This document shows positions 52,885 to 63,568 of a stretch of DNA of 64,000 bases, piece by piece; the first letter of the stretch is position 1; each line of letters opens with the position of its first letter. The position numbers and the translations under genes were made by a program. Origin of the DNA: Rhodanobacter sp. C01 (GTDB lineage: Bacteria > Pseudomonadota > Gammaproteobacteria > Xanthomonadales > Rhodanobacteraceae); the NCBI RefSeq assembly GCF_002001045.1, contig NZ_MUNR01000011.1, positions 310,001 through 374,000 on the forward strand, given 5' to 3'. Below the pieces are notes generated by a model. That model ran no database searches. It saw only the letters and a program-made list of their open reading frames with translations, and had not been told where the DNA came from.

Positions 52885-53367
52885 ATGGCCGCGGTGGTCC
52901 GGCCTGTTGCGCAGGTGCGCGCCATGCGCCTCGACGATCTGGATGCGGTCAGCGAGATGGAGGCGGCCTCCTATGAATTCCCCTGGTCGCACGGCATCTT
53001 CAACGACTGCCTGAAAGCCGGCCATCCTTGCTGGGTGCTGAGCCTGGATTCGACCATCGCCGGTTATGGCATCCTGTCGATGGGAGCGGGCGAGGCTCAT
53101 GTGCTGAATATCTGCATTGCGCCGGGATACCGCGGCCGAGGGCTGGGTCGCCATCTGCTCGGCCGCTTGCTGGACATTGCGCGCTGGAATGGCGCCGAGC
53201 GTGTGTTCCTGGAAGTGCGGCCGTCGAACCCGCTGGCAAAGACGTTGTACGAATCGGTGGGGTTCAACGAGATCGGTCGGCGTCCGCGTTATTACCCGGC
53301 GCGCAATGGGCGCGAGGATGCCATCGTGATGGCGCTCAATATGGTCGAAGACCATATTGAGCAATAG
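52885..53367 (+). CDS. rimI: ribosomal protein S18-alanine N-acetyltransferase
   Basis: RimI acetylates the N-terminal alanine of ribosomal protein S18. The 160-residue GNAT protein shows MRLDDLDAVSEMEAASYEFP, the acetyl-CoA loop LNICIAPGYRGRGLGRHLLG, and VFLEVRPSNPLAKTLYESVG followed by RRPRYYPARNGREDAIVM, the RimI signature. It starts 4 nt after the HolD-like gene. It is convergent with valS. Confidence 0.93.
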   Translation: MAAVVRPVAQVRAMRLDDLDAVSEMEAASYEFPWSHGIFNDCLKAGHPCWVLSLDSTIAGYGILSMGAGEAHVLNICIAPGYRGRGLGRHLLGRLLDIARWNGAERVFLEVRPSNPLAKTLYESVGFNEIGRRPRYYPARNGREDAIVMALNMVEDHIEQ

Positions 53368-53443
53368 GCAAAGGCGTTCTTGATCTTCCGCTCATGACAG
53401 CAGGGTGGAACGTGTTCCAGGGAAACCCCCGAGACACTAGACG

Positions 53444-56272
53444 TCACCCCAGCTTTTGCGCCTGCTCGCGCAGTGCAGTCAGCGTGGTATTCCACTCGGT
53501 GATGCGCTGACGCTCCTGGGCAACCACTTCCGGAGGGGCATTGGCGACGAAGTTGGCGTTGCCGAGTTTGCCTTCGCACTTCTTGATCTCGACTTCGATG
53601 CGGCTGATTTCCTTGGCCACGCGCGTCTTTTCGGCACCGAGGTCGATCAGTCCGGCAAGCGGGATCATCACGCGCAACGTACCGACCACGGACGCGGCGG
53701 CAGCGGGCTCATCGGCACCATTGTCGATCCACTGTGGCGCTTCGGTGCGGGCGAGAAAGGCGATCTGCATAGCGAATTTCGCCACGCGGGCACGATCGTT
53801 GGCGTCGCCACCGGCAAGCAGCAGCGGGATCGTTTTGGCAGGCGAGATGTTCATCTCCGAGCGGATCCGACGGATGCCGTTCAGCACATTCTTGAACCAC
53901 TCGATTTCGGCCGTGGCGGCATCGTCCGCAACGATCTCGTCGGCGCGGGGCCACGGCCGCTGCATCAGGCTGTTGTCGGTGAGCTTGAGCTTTGGCGCCA
54001 CCGACTGCCAGATTTCCTCGGTGATGAACGGAATGATCGGGTGCAGGGCGCGCAACACACTTTCAAGCACCACCAGCAGGGTGTGGCGGGTGGATGCCGT
54101 GGCGTTCGCGTCATCGCCATTCAAGGCTGGCTTGGACAGCTCCAGGAACCAGTCGCAATACTCGTTCCAGACGAACTCATAGAGCGACTGCGCCAGCAGA
54201 TCGAAGCGGTAGGTGACGAAGTGCTGTTCGACTTCGCCCAGGGTCTGCTTCAGGCGGGTAAGGATCCAGCGCTCCGCTTCGGTCACCGGCGCGCCAGTCG
54301 GCGCGGCGATCTCGCCCTCGGGCAGGTTCATCAGCACAAACCGCGCTGCATTCCACAGCTTGTTGCAGAACGCCTTGTAGCCTTCGGCGCGCTTGATGTC
54401 GAAGTTGATCGTGCGGCTGTAGCTGGCCAGCGCGGCGAAGGTGAAGCGCAGCGCATCGGTACCGATCGCCGGGATGCCGCCGGGGTAATCCTTGCGGACA
54501 CGCTTCTCGACCTTCTCGCGCACCTGCGGTATCAGCAGGGATTTGGTGGACTTCGCCACCAACGGCTCCAGCTCGATGCCGTCGATCAGGTCCAGCGGGT
54601 CCAGTGTGTTGCCCTTGGACTTGGACATCTTCTGGCCTTCCGCATCACGCACGATCGCGTTGATGTACACCTCGCGGAACGGCACCTGGCCGGTGAAGTA
54701 TTTGGTCGCCATCACCATGCGGGCGACCCAGAAGAAGATGATGTCGAAGCCGGTGACCAGCACCGCGCTGGGCAGGAAGAGCTTGTCCTGCTCCCAGTTC
54801 GCGACGATTTCGCCGCGCTCATTCTTCACCGGCCCATTCGCCGGCCAGCCGAGCGTGGAGAACGGCCACAGTGCGGAGCTGAACCAGGTGTCGAGTACGT
54901 CGTCGTCCTGGCGCAGCGTGCCGACTGGCGCCGTGGTTGCGGACTTGCGCGCGTCCGCCTCGTCCTCGCCCACGAAGATGTTGCCAGCTTCGTCGTACCA
55001 CGCCGGGATGCGATGGCCCCACCACAGCTGGCGGCTGATGCACCAGTCCTGGATGTTGTCCAGCCACTGCGTGTACGTGGTCGCCCAGTTCTCCGGCACG
55101 AACTTGATCTCACCCGAACGCACCGCGTCCAGCGCCGGTTGGGTGATCGCCTGGCGGCCGCCTGGACGTCCATCGGCCAGCGCGTCCGAGGTGAGGTCGA
55201 CGAACCACTGGTCGGTCAGCATCGGCTCGATCACCGCGTCCGAGCGATCGCTCACCGGCACCTGCAACTTGTGCGGCTTGGTTTCGACCAGCAGGCCGGC
55301 GGCTTCGAGATCGGCCAGCACGCGCTTGCGCGCGTCGTAGCGATCCAGCCCGCGATACTTTTCCGGTGCGTTCTCGTTGACCTTCGCAGCCAGTGTGAAG
55401 ATGGTGATCGGCGTCAGCTTGTGGCGCTGGCCGATCGCGTAGTCGTTGAAGTCGTGCGCCGGGGTGATCTTCACGCAGCCGGTGCCGAAATCCTTGTCGA
55501 CGTAATCGTCGGCAATCACCGGAATCTCGCGATCGGTAAGCGGCAGCTTCAGCGTCTTGCCAACCAGATGCGCGTAGCGGTCGTCTTCCGGATGCACCGC
55601 CACGGCGACGTCGCCCAGCATGGTCTCCGGACGGGTGGTAGCCACGACCACGCTCTCGTCGCTGCCCACGACCGGGTAGCGGATCGACCACATATGGCCG
55701 TCGCGCTCGACGTTGTTCACTTCCAGATCGGACACGGCGGTGCCCAGCACCGGATCCCAGTTCACCAGCCGGTTACCGCGGTAGATCAGCCCCGCGCGAT
55801 ACCAGTCGATGAACACCTTGCGCACCGCGGCCGAGAGGCCCTCGTCCATGGTGAAACGCTCGCGCGACCAGTCTGCGGCGGCACCGATGCGGCGCATCTG
55901 GTTGGTGATGGTGGAGCCGGACTCCTCCTTCCACTTCCACACGCGCTCGACGAAGGCGTCACGGCCCAGGTCATGCCGCGTCTTGTCTTCGACCGCGAGC
56001 TGGTTCTCCACGATCTTCTGGGTGGCGATGCCCGCATGATCGGTACCGACCTGCCACAGCGTGTTCATCCCACGCATGCGCTGGTAGCGCACCAGCATGT
56101 CCATCACGGTCTGCTGGAACGCATGCCCCATGTGCAGTGTGCCGGTGACATTCGGCGGCGGCAGCAGGATGCAATACGGATCGCCCTTGCCCGATGGTTT
56201 GAACGCACCGCTGGCTTCCCAGCGTGCATACCACGTCGACTCGATCTGGGCAGGCTCGAAACTCTTTTCCAT
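53444..56272 (-). CDS. valS: valyl-tRNA synthetase
   Basis: ValS charges tRNA-Val and edits threonine. The 942-residue class I synthetase has the HIGH motif variant [15 protein letters not shown] near residue 45 and the KMSKS motif ([14 protein letters not shown]). It also has the editing domain (CP1) between them, [10 protein letters not shown], and a C-terminal coiled coil ending in [14 protein letters not shown]. The ATG at 56272 gives the family N-terminus [15 protein letters not shown]. An ATG 21 nt earlier is possible, and neither has a strong ribosome binding site. Confidence 0.97.
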   Translation of the reverse strand: MEKSFEPAQIESTWYARWEASGAFKPSGKGDPYCILLPPPNVTGTLHMGHAFQQTVMDMLVRYQRMRGMNTLWQVGTDHAGIATQKIVENQLAVEDKTRHDLGRDAFVERVWKWKEESGSTITNQMRRIGAAADWSRERFTMDEGLSAAVRKVFIDWYRAGLIYRGNRLVNWDPVLGTAVSDLEVNNVERDGHMWSIRYPVVGSDESVVVATTRPETMLGDVAVAVHPEDDRYAHLVGKTLKLPLTDREIPVIADDYVDKDFGTGCVKITPAHDFNDYAIGQRHKLTPITIFTLAAKVNENAPEKYRGLDRYDARKRVLADLEAAGLLVETKPHKLQVPVSDRSDAVIEPMLTDQWFVDLTSDALADGRPGGRQAITQPALDAVRSGEIKFVPENWATTYTQWLDNIQDWCISRQLWWGHRIPAWYDEAGNIFVGEDEADARKSATTAPVGTLRQDDDVLDTWFSSALWPFSTLGWPANGPVKNERGEIVANWEQDKLFLPSAVLVTGFDIIFFWVARMVMATKYFTGQVPFREVYINAIVRDAEGQKMSKSKGNTLDPLDLIDGIELEPLVAKSTKSLLIPQVREKVEKRVRKDYPGGIPAIGTDALRFTFAALASYSRTINFDIKRAEGYKAFCNKLWNAARFVLMNLPEGEIAAPTGAPVTEAERWILTRLKQTLGEVEQHFVTYRFDLLAQSLYEFVWNEYCDWFLELSKPALNGDDANATASTRHTLLVVLESVLRALHPIIPFITEEIWQSVAPKLKLTDNSLMQRPWPRADEIVADDAATAEIEWFKNVLNGIRRIRSEMNISPAKTIPLLLAGGDANDRARVAKFAMQIAFLARTEAPQWIDNGADEPAAAASVVGTLRVMIPLAGLIDLGAEKTRVAKEISRIEVEIKKCEGKLGNANFVANAPPEVVAQERQRITEWNTTLTALREQAQKLG

Positions 56273-56444
56273 CGGGATTGGGCTCGGTGGCATGCGCAGG
56301 GCGCACGCTTTGTCTTGGGGAAAGCGTGCCATTGTACGGGGCGGGGACTGGGCTGCCAAAAGGTCGCCCTTCTCCTTCTCCCATGAGTCACAAGGTCCAG
56401 TGTGTGTAGCGCAGAAGGCATCCATGCCTCTTTCATTTCATATA

Positions 56445-56459
56445 GTTGACTTAGTCAAC
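56445..56459. promoter_or_regulatory. MarR-type dyad operator
   Basis: GTTGAC-TTA-GTCAAC is a perfect 6-bp inverted repeat with a 3-bp centre, 42 nt before the start of a MarR-GNAT fusion gene. MarR-type regulators often bind such 13-17 bp dyads. It lies in the divergent region between valS and the fusion gene and probably mediates autoregulation. Confidence 0.6.
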
Positions 56460-56500
56460 CAAATGGAGTGAGATGGCACCTTGCCGTCACGAGGTGGGCC

Positions 56501-57433
56501 ATGACCGAAAATTTGTTGAGCAACCAAGCCGAGGCCGTTCGAAGCTTCAATCGGTTTTACACCCGACAGATCGGGGTTCTTGATGAAGGCCTGCTTGCCA
56601 GTCCGTTCTCATTGACACAGGCTCGCGTGTTATTTGAGCTGGGTACCCGCAAAGCGGTGACGGCGCGCGAGATTGGTGATGCCTTGGGTCTCGATGCTGG
56701 TTATCTGAGTCGCATGGTGCAGAACTTCGCCTCACAAGGACTCATTCGTCGCGAGCCATCCCCACAGGATGGCCGCCAGATCGTGCTGTCGCTCACCCCC
56801 GAAGGGAAGAAGGCCTTTCGAGAGCTTGACCGCAAATCTCATGCGGTCACAGCCGCGCAACTGTCCAGACTGTCGGCGCCGCAGCGCGAGCGATTATTGC
56901 GACTGATGCATGACTTTCAGCGCACGTTATCGGCTAAAACCGGTAATGGCACGCTGACTGTCCGCGCACACCGCGCCGGCGACATTGGTTGGGCCATCGA
57001 ACGCCATGGTCAAATCTACGCCGACGAGTTCGGCTGGAACGAAGATTTTGAAGCCTTGGTAGCCACGTTGTTCGCGCAGTTTGCGACCAGGCATGATCCT
57101 GAATCGGAACGTTGCTGGATCGCCGAAGTGGACGATGAGCGGGTCGGCTGTGTATTTGTGGTTCGCAATGCGGATGACCCTACTATCGCGCAACTGCGCT
57201 GCCTGCTGGTCGATCCGAAGGCGCGTGGTCTGGGTGTCGGAAAACGCCTTGTCGACGAATGCCTGGCGTTTGCGAAAGGCGCCGGCTACGCCAAGATGAT
57301 GCTGTGGACCAACGATGTGCTGACCTCAGCCCGTCGCATCTACGAAGCCGCAGGTTTTGCACTTGTCAAAAAGGAGCATCACCACAGCTTTGGCCATGAT
57401 CTGGTTGGCCAGGTCTGGACGCGGGATCTCTGA
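56501..57433 (+). CDS. MarR-GNAT fusion: helix-turn-helix regulator with N-acetyltransferase domain
   Basis: The 310-residue protein combines a MarR winged helix-turn-helix (about 1-145; REIGDALGLDAGYLSRMVQN then GLIRREPSPQDGRQIVLSLT) with a GNAT acetyltransferase (about 150-310; CLLVDPKARGLGVGKRLVDE and TSARRIYEAAGFALVKKEHH). The fusion is a known family in proteobacteria. The enzymatic half presumably acts on a small molecule that the regulator half senses or answers. A dyad operator lies just upstream. The ATG at 56501 lies 8 nt after GAGGTGG. Confidence 0.92.
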   Translation: MTENLLSNQAEAVRSFNRFYTRQIGVLDEGLLASPFSLTQARVLFELGTRKAVTAREIGDALGLDAGYLSRMVQNFASQGLIRREPSPQDGRQIVLSLTPEGKKAFRELDRKSHAVTAAQLSRLSAPQRERLLRLMHDFQRTLSAKTGNGTLTVRAHRAGDIGWAIERHGQIYADEFGWNEDFEALVATLFAQFATRHDPESERCWIAEVDDERVGCVFVVRNADDPTIAQLRCLLVDPKARGLGVGKRLVDECLAFAKGAGYAKMMLWTNDVLTSARRIYEAAGFALVKKEHHHSFGHDLVGQVWTRDL

Positions 57434-57479
57434 TGCATGGTTCGTGTGTGAACCGGCGCCATAGGAGAGGAGCGGGGTT

Positions 57480-58550
57480 TTATCTGCTGCGCAACGTACA
57501 CCCGTAAGCATGCACTTCGTCCACCAGCACCTTCACATGCTCCGGATCGACTTCCGGGGTGATGCCGTGGCCGAGGTTGAACACGTGGCCGGGGTGGTTG
57601 CCGTAGCTGTCGAGCACGGCGCGGGCTTCGCGGCGGATCACGTCCGGGCTGGCGCGCAGGATCGCGGGGTCGAGGTTGCCTTGCAGGGCGACTTTGCCAG
57701 CGACGGCGCGACGCGCGTCGGCCAGATCCATGGTCCAGTCGACGCCGAGCGCGGCGCAGCCGGTGTCGGCCATCTCGGCGAGGTGCTGGCCGGCGCCCTT
57801 GGAGAACAGGATCATCGGTAGTTCGCGGGCGTGCGGGTCGGCCTTCAGGGCGGCGATGATCTGTGTCATGTAGCGCAGCGAGAATTCGCGGAACGGGGCG
57901 GGGCCGAGCAGGCCGCCCCAGGTGTCGAAGATCATCAGCGCCTGCGCGCCGGCGGCGGCCTGGGCGATCAGGTAGTGGGCGACGGCTTGCGCCAACGTAT
58001 CGAGCAGTTGGTGGGCGAGTTTCGGTTCGTTCCAGCACATCGCCTTGAGCGTGGCGAAATCCTTCGAACCGTGGCCCTCGACCATGTAGCAGGCCAGCGT
58101 CCACGGGCTGCCGGAGAAGCCGATCAGTGGCACGCGGCCATGCAGTTCCTGGCGGATCAGCCGCAGCGCATCCATCACGTAGCGCAGTTCGCCGTCCATG
58201 TCGGGCACGGCGAGCTTCGCGATATCGGCCGCCGTACGTACCGGGCGTGCGAACTGCGGGCCTTCGCCCTGCGCAAACGACAGGCCTAGGCCCATCGCGT
58301 CGGGGATGGTGAGGATGTCGGAAAACAGGATCGCGGCGTCGAGCTCGAAGCGTTCCAGTGGCTGCAGGGTAACTTCGCAGGCGAACTCGGGGTTCTGCGC
58401 CAGGCCCATGAAGCTGCCGGCGCGTTCGCGGGTGGCGCGGTACTCGGGCAGGTAACGGCCGGCCTGGCGCATCACCCAGATCGGGGTAGTGTCGGTGGGT
58501 TCCCGGCGCAGTGCGCGCAGGAAGCGGTCGTTCTTCAGCGGGGTGTTCAT
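57480..58550 (-). CDS. hemE: uroporphyrinogen decarboxylase
   Basis: HemE decarboxylates the four acetate groups of uroporphyrinogen III to coproporphyrinogen III in heme synthesis. The 356-residue protein has the signatures [16 protein letters not shown] near the N-terminus, [42 protein letters not shown] and [16 protein letters not shown]. The ATG at 58550 fits the family start ([17 protein letters not shown]). It follows a WGR protein gene by 5 nt on the same strand. Confidence 0.97.
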   Translation of the reverse strand: MNTPLKNDRFLRALRREPTDTTPIWVMRQAGRYLPEYRATRERAGSFMGLAQNPEFACEVTLQPLERFELDAAILFSDILTIPDAMGLGLSFAQGEGPQFARPVRTAADIAKLAVPDMDGELRYVMDALRLIRQELHGRVPLIGFSGSPWTLACYMVEGHGSKDFATLKAMCWNEPKLAHQLLDTLAQAVAHYLIAQAAAGAQALMIFDTWGGLLGPAPFREFSLRYMTQIIAALKADPHARELPMILFSKGAGQHLAEMADTGCAALGVDWTMDLADARRAVAGKVALQGNLDPAILRASPDVIRREARAVLDSYGNHPGHVFNLGHGITPEVDPEHVKVLVDEVHAYGCTLRSR

Positions 58551-58555
58551 CAACG

Positions 58556-58816
58556 TCAACGTCCGTACGGGCCTTCCAGCCCCTGGGCAAACATCAGGCG
58601 GAAGCCACGCTTGAGCTGGGCATCGCGGGCTTTCTCGAACGCGCTGACCGCCTCGTCGCGCTCCAGGAACTGCTCGCGCTTCATGGTCGCGCGGCCGCCC
58701 TGGGTGCCGGATTCGCGATACAGCGTCCAGCCGCCAAGCAGATCCTGCTCCAGCGTGATCTGGACGTAGCGGGGTGCGTCGGAGCTGCCGGGCACGGTTT
58801 GCAGATAGAGGCGCAT
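58556..58816 (-). CDS. WGR domain protein
   Basis: This 86-residue protein consists of a WGR domain, with [20 protein letters not shown] (variant of the W-G-R core) and [20 protein letters not shown], then F. WGR domains bind nucleic acids or protein partners and occur alone in many bacteria; function unknown. The stop lies 5 nt before the hemE start, so the two genes are co-transcribed. Confidence 0.8.
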   Translation of the reverse strand: MRLYLQTVPGSSDAPRYVQITLEQDLLGGWTLYRESGTQGGRATMKREQFLERDEAVSAFEKARDAQLKRGFRLMFAQGLEGPYGR

Positions 58817-58890
58817 GGGTTCCAGTGGCTCAAGCGTGAATCCCGGTGCAGGGCCGGATGCGACAGTTTATAGGAGCAGCCGCTAGTTTG

Positions 58891-58960
58891 TAGGAGCGCA
58901 CCCTGTGCGCGATGCTTTCGTGTGGCGTGGAAGAGCATCGCGCATTAGGGTGCGCTCCTA
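58891..58960. repeat. TAGGAGCGCACC-type palindromic repeat, copy 2
   Basis: TAGGAGCGCACCCTGTGCGC with GATGC after it (58891-58915) pairs with a near-exact complement at 58935-58960, with one small bulge. It occupies most of the gap between the WGR gene and aroB. It is the same family as 37806-37876. A solitary TAGGAGC at 58871 may be a decayed third arm. Confidence 0.8.
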
Positions 58961-58964
58961 CCGG

Positions 58965-60052
<1,088 letters not shown>

Positions 60053-60056
<4 letters not shown>

Positions 60057-60610
60057 GCGCTGTGTTGTTGCCATGGATGGGGTGGACGCTGCCAATGATG
60101 ATCGATCAGCGCGATGCAGCGGTCAGTGGCGGCGGCGACGCTGCCGTGTTCGCCGGGGACGGCCAGGTCAGCGAGGTCGTGATACAGCGGCTCGCGTACT
60201 TGCGCCATTGCCTGCAGTCGTTCATGCCGGTTTGGCACGGCCAGCAGTGGACGGTGATGGTCGCGTTCCAGCCGCTCCAGCTGCTGCTCAATGCTGGTCT
60301 GCAGCCACGCCACGTAGCCGCGTTCACGCAGAAGCTGGCGATTGTGTTCGGCCAGCACGATACCGGCACCAGTGGCGAGCACCACGCCGTGGCGCCGGCT
60401 GCATTCGTCGAGCAACGCGCTTTCACGCTGGCGGAAGCCGGCCTCGCCCTCGATCTCGAAGATGGTGTTCACGTCCACGCCGCAGTGACGTTCGATTTCC
60501 TGGTCGAGATCGACGAACGGCAGGCCATAATGCGCAGCGAGTCGTCGCCCGATCGACGTCTTGCCGGCGCCGGTCGGGCCGATGATGAAAAGGTTGTGCG
60601 ACGGATTCAT
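60053..60610 (-). CDS. aroK: shikimate kinase
   Basis: AroK phosphorylates shikimate. The 185-residue P-loop protein has Walker [16 protein letters not shown], the shikimate-binding [20 protein letters not shown], and [13 protein letters not shown] (where most members have G-G-G). The aroK-aroB overlap (ATGA) is typical. The last about 15 residues ([10 protein letters not shown]) are a lineage-specific tail. Confidence 0.95.
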
Positions 60611-60642
60611 GTGCAGATGCTAACAGGGCGGATTCGACGGCT

Positions 60643-61494
60643 GTGCTGAAGGAAGCGGTGGCGAACGAACGGATATTGCTGGCTGGTTGTGGCGACCTGG
60701 GCCTGCGTGTCGCACGGCGCCTGTTGGCGCGTGGCGACGAGGTGTGGGCGCTGCGGCGCTCGCCGCCAATGTCAGACGACAGCGGTATCCATTGGCTGCG
60801 CGGCGACCTGACCCGGCCGGAAACCCTGCGCAAACTGGCCGCCGACATCGCCCGGGTGGTCTATTTGCCGACGCCGGACCGGCGCGATGCGGCGGCCTAT
60901 CGCGGCACATTCGTGGACGGTTTGCGGCATGTGCTCGACGCGCTCGGTCACGCATCATTGCAACGCGTGCTGCTGGTCTCCTCCAGCGCGGTGCATGGCG
61001 AGCATGCCGGCGGCTGGATCGATGAAGGCACGCCACCATCCCCGCTGGGATTCAATGGCGGCGTGCTACTGGAGGCGGAGCAGTGGCTTGCTGCGCAGCC
61101 GGTTCCTTCGATCGTGCTGCGGCTGGCCGGCTTGTACGGGCCAGGTCGGCTGCAACTGCTCGAACGCCTGCGCGCGGGTCAGCTGCAGGCGCCGCGTGCG
61201 CGACCGCACTGGGCCAATCGCATCCATGTCGACGATGCCGCTGCGGCGATCGTGCATCTGCTGTCGCTGGTCGATCCGCTGCCGCTGTATCTCGGCGTGG
61301 ATGACACGCCGCTTCCACTCGATGTGCTGTACGACCATCTGTCTGCGTTGGTCGGCATGCCGCCAGTTGCCGATGGTCCGGCACCGGTGGGTATCGGCAG
61401 TAAGCGACTCAGAAATGCACGACTGCGCGCCAGCGGTTTCGTGCCGCGCTGGCCGGATTCGCGCGAGGGCTATGCTGCCCTCCTAGATGCCTGA
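60643..61494 (+). CDS. NAD(P)-dependent epimerase/dehydratase-like SDR (YeeZ type)
   Basis: The extended short-chain dehydrogenase (283 residues) has the nucleotide motif LLAGCGDLGLRVARRLLARG. It continues DEVWALRRS, VVYLPTPDRRD, LLVSSSAVHGEHAGGWIDE and VLRLAGLYGPGRL. The Y-x-x-x-K pair of classical members is not present at the usual place, as in YeeZ relatives. The product is cytoplasmic and its substrate unknown. The start is a GTG at 60643 or a later GTG at 60658; neither is well supported. Confidence 0.82.
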   Translation: MLKEAVANERILLAGCGDLGLRVARRLLARGDEVWALRRSPPMSDDSGIHWLRGDLTRPETLRKLAADIARVVYLPTPDRRDAAAYRGTFVDGLRHVLDALGHASLQRVLLVSSSAVHGEHAGGWIDEGTPPSPLGFNGGVLLEAEQWLAAQPVPSIVLRLAGLYGPGRLQLLERLRAGQLQAPRARPHWANRIHVDDAAAAIVHLLSLVDPLPLYLGVDDTPLPLDVLYDHLSALVGMPPVADGPAPVGIGSKRLRNARLRASGFVPRWPDSREGYAALLDA

Positions 61495-61523
61495 TCATTC
61501 CCCCGAATCCACGGAGAACCCGC

Positions 61524-61868
61524 ATGGCCAATCCCATTCCGCATCATCAGGTAAGTACCGGCAATGAGATCATCGGTTGCCGCATCGTGCGTTCGTTCGG
61601 CATCGTGCGTGGCATCACGGTGCGTTCGCGCAGCGTGATCGGCAATTTCGGTGCGGCCCTGCAGACCCTGGTCGGCGGCAACATCTCGATCTATACCGAA
61701 CTATGCGAGAAGGCGCGCGAAGAAGCGTTCGAGCTGATGCTGCAGCACGCGGCGGCCATGGGCGCGAATGCGGTGGTGGCGATGCGTTATGACGCCAACG
61801 ACGTTGCCGAAGGTGTCACCGAAGTGCTGGCGTATGGCACTGCGGTGCAGGTCGAGCTTTTGGCGTAG
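61524..61868 (+). CDS. YbjQ/UPF0145 family protein
   Basis: This 114-residue protein matches the YbjQ family (heavy-metal-binding-like fold, assembled as pentamers): GNEIIGCRIVRSFGIVRGIT, RSRSVIGNFGAALQTLVGGN, and HAAAMGANAVVAMRYDAND. No function is proven. It follows the SDR gene by 29 nt; GGAGAACCCGC lies before the ATG. Confidence 0.9.
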   Translation: MANPIPHHQVSTGNEIIGCRIVRSFGIVRGITVRSRSVIGNFGAALQTLVGGNISIYTELCEKAREEAFELMLQHAAAMGANAVVAMRYDANDVAEGVTEVLAYGTAVQVELLA

Positions 61869-61910
61869 CGCACGATCCGGATGGCGGTCAGGTGCTGGAC
61901 ATGGCCTGGC

Positions 61911-62741
61911 TCAGGAGTGATTGAGCCCGGTCACATGTCGCTGTTCGTCGTATTCCACGCAGGTATCCGCCAGCGCCGGCAAGGTGGCCAGGGCGTGCCG
62001 GCTCAGGCGTTCGAAGTGCGCCAGGAAACGTTTCATCGCCAGGCCGTCCATCGCCAGCGGTGCGTGTCGCGCCAGCAGGTCATCTTCCTGCTCGCCACGC
62101 CAGTCGCGCACGATCTCCCAGCCTGGCGCCTGCAGCACGATCAGCGCGTCGAACTTGCGCCATAACGGCTGGTAGCCACGCAGCTGCTTGTTGACCCAGT
62201 GCCGCCAGCTGCCGTCGGCATCTTCGGTGCGCTCCAGTTCGTTGACCGGCATGTCCAGGGCGGCCTGCAGCTGTGGCCTTATGCCCAAGGCCCAGCCTTC
62301 CACGATCACCAGCTTCGGCGGTCGCGTGACGCGGGGCCAGCGGGACGGTGGTATGCGCGTGTCGCGGCCCTTGTCGAAACGAGGGTGGGTCACCGGCAGT
62401 TTGTCCGACGCGTGCGGCAGGGCCGAGAGTACCGACAGCAGCAGTTCGACCTCGTGCGTGCCCGGCACGCCGCGCGTACGCAGCAGGGGGTGTACCTGAT
62501 GCGCCAGCGCCTCGCGATCGCTGCGGGAATAGTAGAAATCGTCCAGCGACAGCACTTCGGTGGCCCAGCCACGCGCTTCGGCCTGTGCCTTCATCACCCG
62601 TGCCAGCGTGCTCTTGCCGCTGCCCTGCAGGCCGGACAGGCCCAGGATGTAAGGCCGCCGCGCGCGCGCGATACGTCCGGCGTACTGGTCGAGCAGATGA
62701 CCGGCGAGCGCTTCGTTCTGCATGCTGGCGAGTGACATCAT
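61911..62741 (-). CDS. P-loop kinase related to D-glycerate 3-kinase
   Basis: The 276-residue protein has Walker A GLSGLQGSGKST (34-45), then LSLDDFYYSRSDREALAHQV, GVPGTHEVELL, RFDKGRDTR, and IVEGWALGIRPQL. This order is that of the plant glycerate kinase/YggC group within the phosphoribulokinase-uridine kinase superfamily. It probably phosphorylates glycerate or a similar small acid. The start is one of two adjacent ATGs at 62741/62738 without a clear ribosome binding site. Confidence 0.8.
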   Translation of the reverse strand: MMSLASMQNEALAGHLLDQYAGRIARARRPYILGLSGLQGSGKSTLARVMKAQAEARGWATEVLSLDDFYYSRSDREALAHQVHPLLRTRGVPGTHEVELLLSVLSALPHASDKLPVTHPRFDKGRDTRIPPSRWPRVTRPPKLVIVEGWALGIRPQLQAALDMPVNELERTEDADGSWRHWVNKQLRGYQPLWRKFDALIVLQAPGWEIVRDWRGEQEDDLLARHAPLAMDGLAMKRFLAHFERLSRHALATLPALADTCVEYDEQRHVTGLNHS

Positions 62742-62980
62742 CAGGATCGCACCCGGTTGGACGACGGCCGCCCGGCGGTTGTCGGGCCGTGCTGGCAAGC
62801 TGTCCCGGCCACGGTGCTTTCACGGTTGGCGCAATAACATGTCGCGGCAGGAACTGTTGCCGCCAGCCAATTCGTCGCAGCCATGCAGGATGGGTAGGGC
62901 ATTGCACTATTATCGGTCATGTTCATCCGCACCATGATGGCGCGTGTCGGCCATGATGCAAAAGGAAAGTTTCAGACGCC

Positions 62981-63568
62981 ATGCTCAATCCCGAGATCCT
63001 GGGTACCTTTCAGAAGCTGCTGGGCGAAGCCACGGCCAGTGGCGATCGTGAGCCGACGGCAATGAACCTGGCCACCGTCGACAGCTCCGGCCGCGTCACC
63101 TCGCGCATCGTGCTGCTGAAGAGCGTCGACGAGCGTGGTTTCCGCTTCTACACCAACTACCAGAGTGACAAGGGCAGCCAGCTGGAGGTTCACCCGCAGG
63201 TGGCCCTGTGTTTCCACTGGAAGCAGCTGCGCGAGGGCGTGCAGGTGAGGGTGGAAGGCGTTGCACGCAAGCTGCAGGAAGAGGAGTCGGACGCCTACTT
63301 CGCCAGTCGTGCACGCGGTAGCCAGATCGGCGCCTGGGCTTCGCTGCAGTCGCAGACCCTGCCCGATCGCGAGACGTTCGAGCAGCGCCTGGTTCGCTAC
63401 GAGCACGAGTTTGACGGGCGCGTGGTGCCCCGTCCGCCGCATTGGGGTGGCTACGTGGTGGAGCCTGACACGCTGGAGTTCTGGTACGGCGCCGAATTCC
63501 GCTGGCACGAACGGGTGCGCTGGAGTCGGCACGGGCAGACCTGGACCAGCCGGCTGCTGTATCCATGA
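62981..63568 (+). CDS. pdxH: pyridoxamine 5'-phosphate oxidase
   Basis: PdxH oxidises pyridoxine or pyridoxamine phosphate to pyridoxal phosphate using FMN. The 195-residue protein shows NLATVDSSGRVTSRIVLLKS, GFRFYTNYQSDKGSQLE, RVEGVARKL, RARGSQIGAWASLQSQ and FWYGAEFRWHERVRW. Its N-terminus is about 20 residues shorter than in E. coli, where that part is flexible. It overlaps the next gene by ATGA. Confidence 0.95.
   Translation: MLNPEILGTFQKLLGEATASGDREPTAMNLATVDSSGRVTSRIVLLKSVDERGFRFYTNYQSDKGSQLEVHPQVALCFHWKQLREGVQVRVEGVARKLQEEESDAYFASRARGSQIGAWASLQSQTLPDRETFEQRLVRYEHEFDGRVVPRPPHWGGYVVEPDTLEFWYGAEFRWHERVRWSRHGQTWTSRLLYP

Noticed and set aside
53456-56386. A 976-codon open frame on the plus strand opposite valS
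   Set aside because: It is the antisense shadow of the well-supported valS gene, produced by high GC content, with no recognisable domain.
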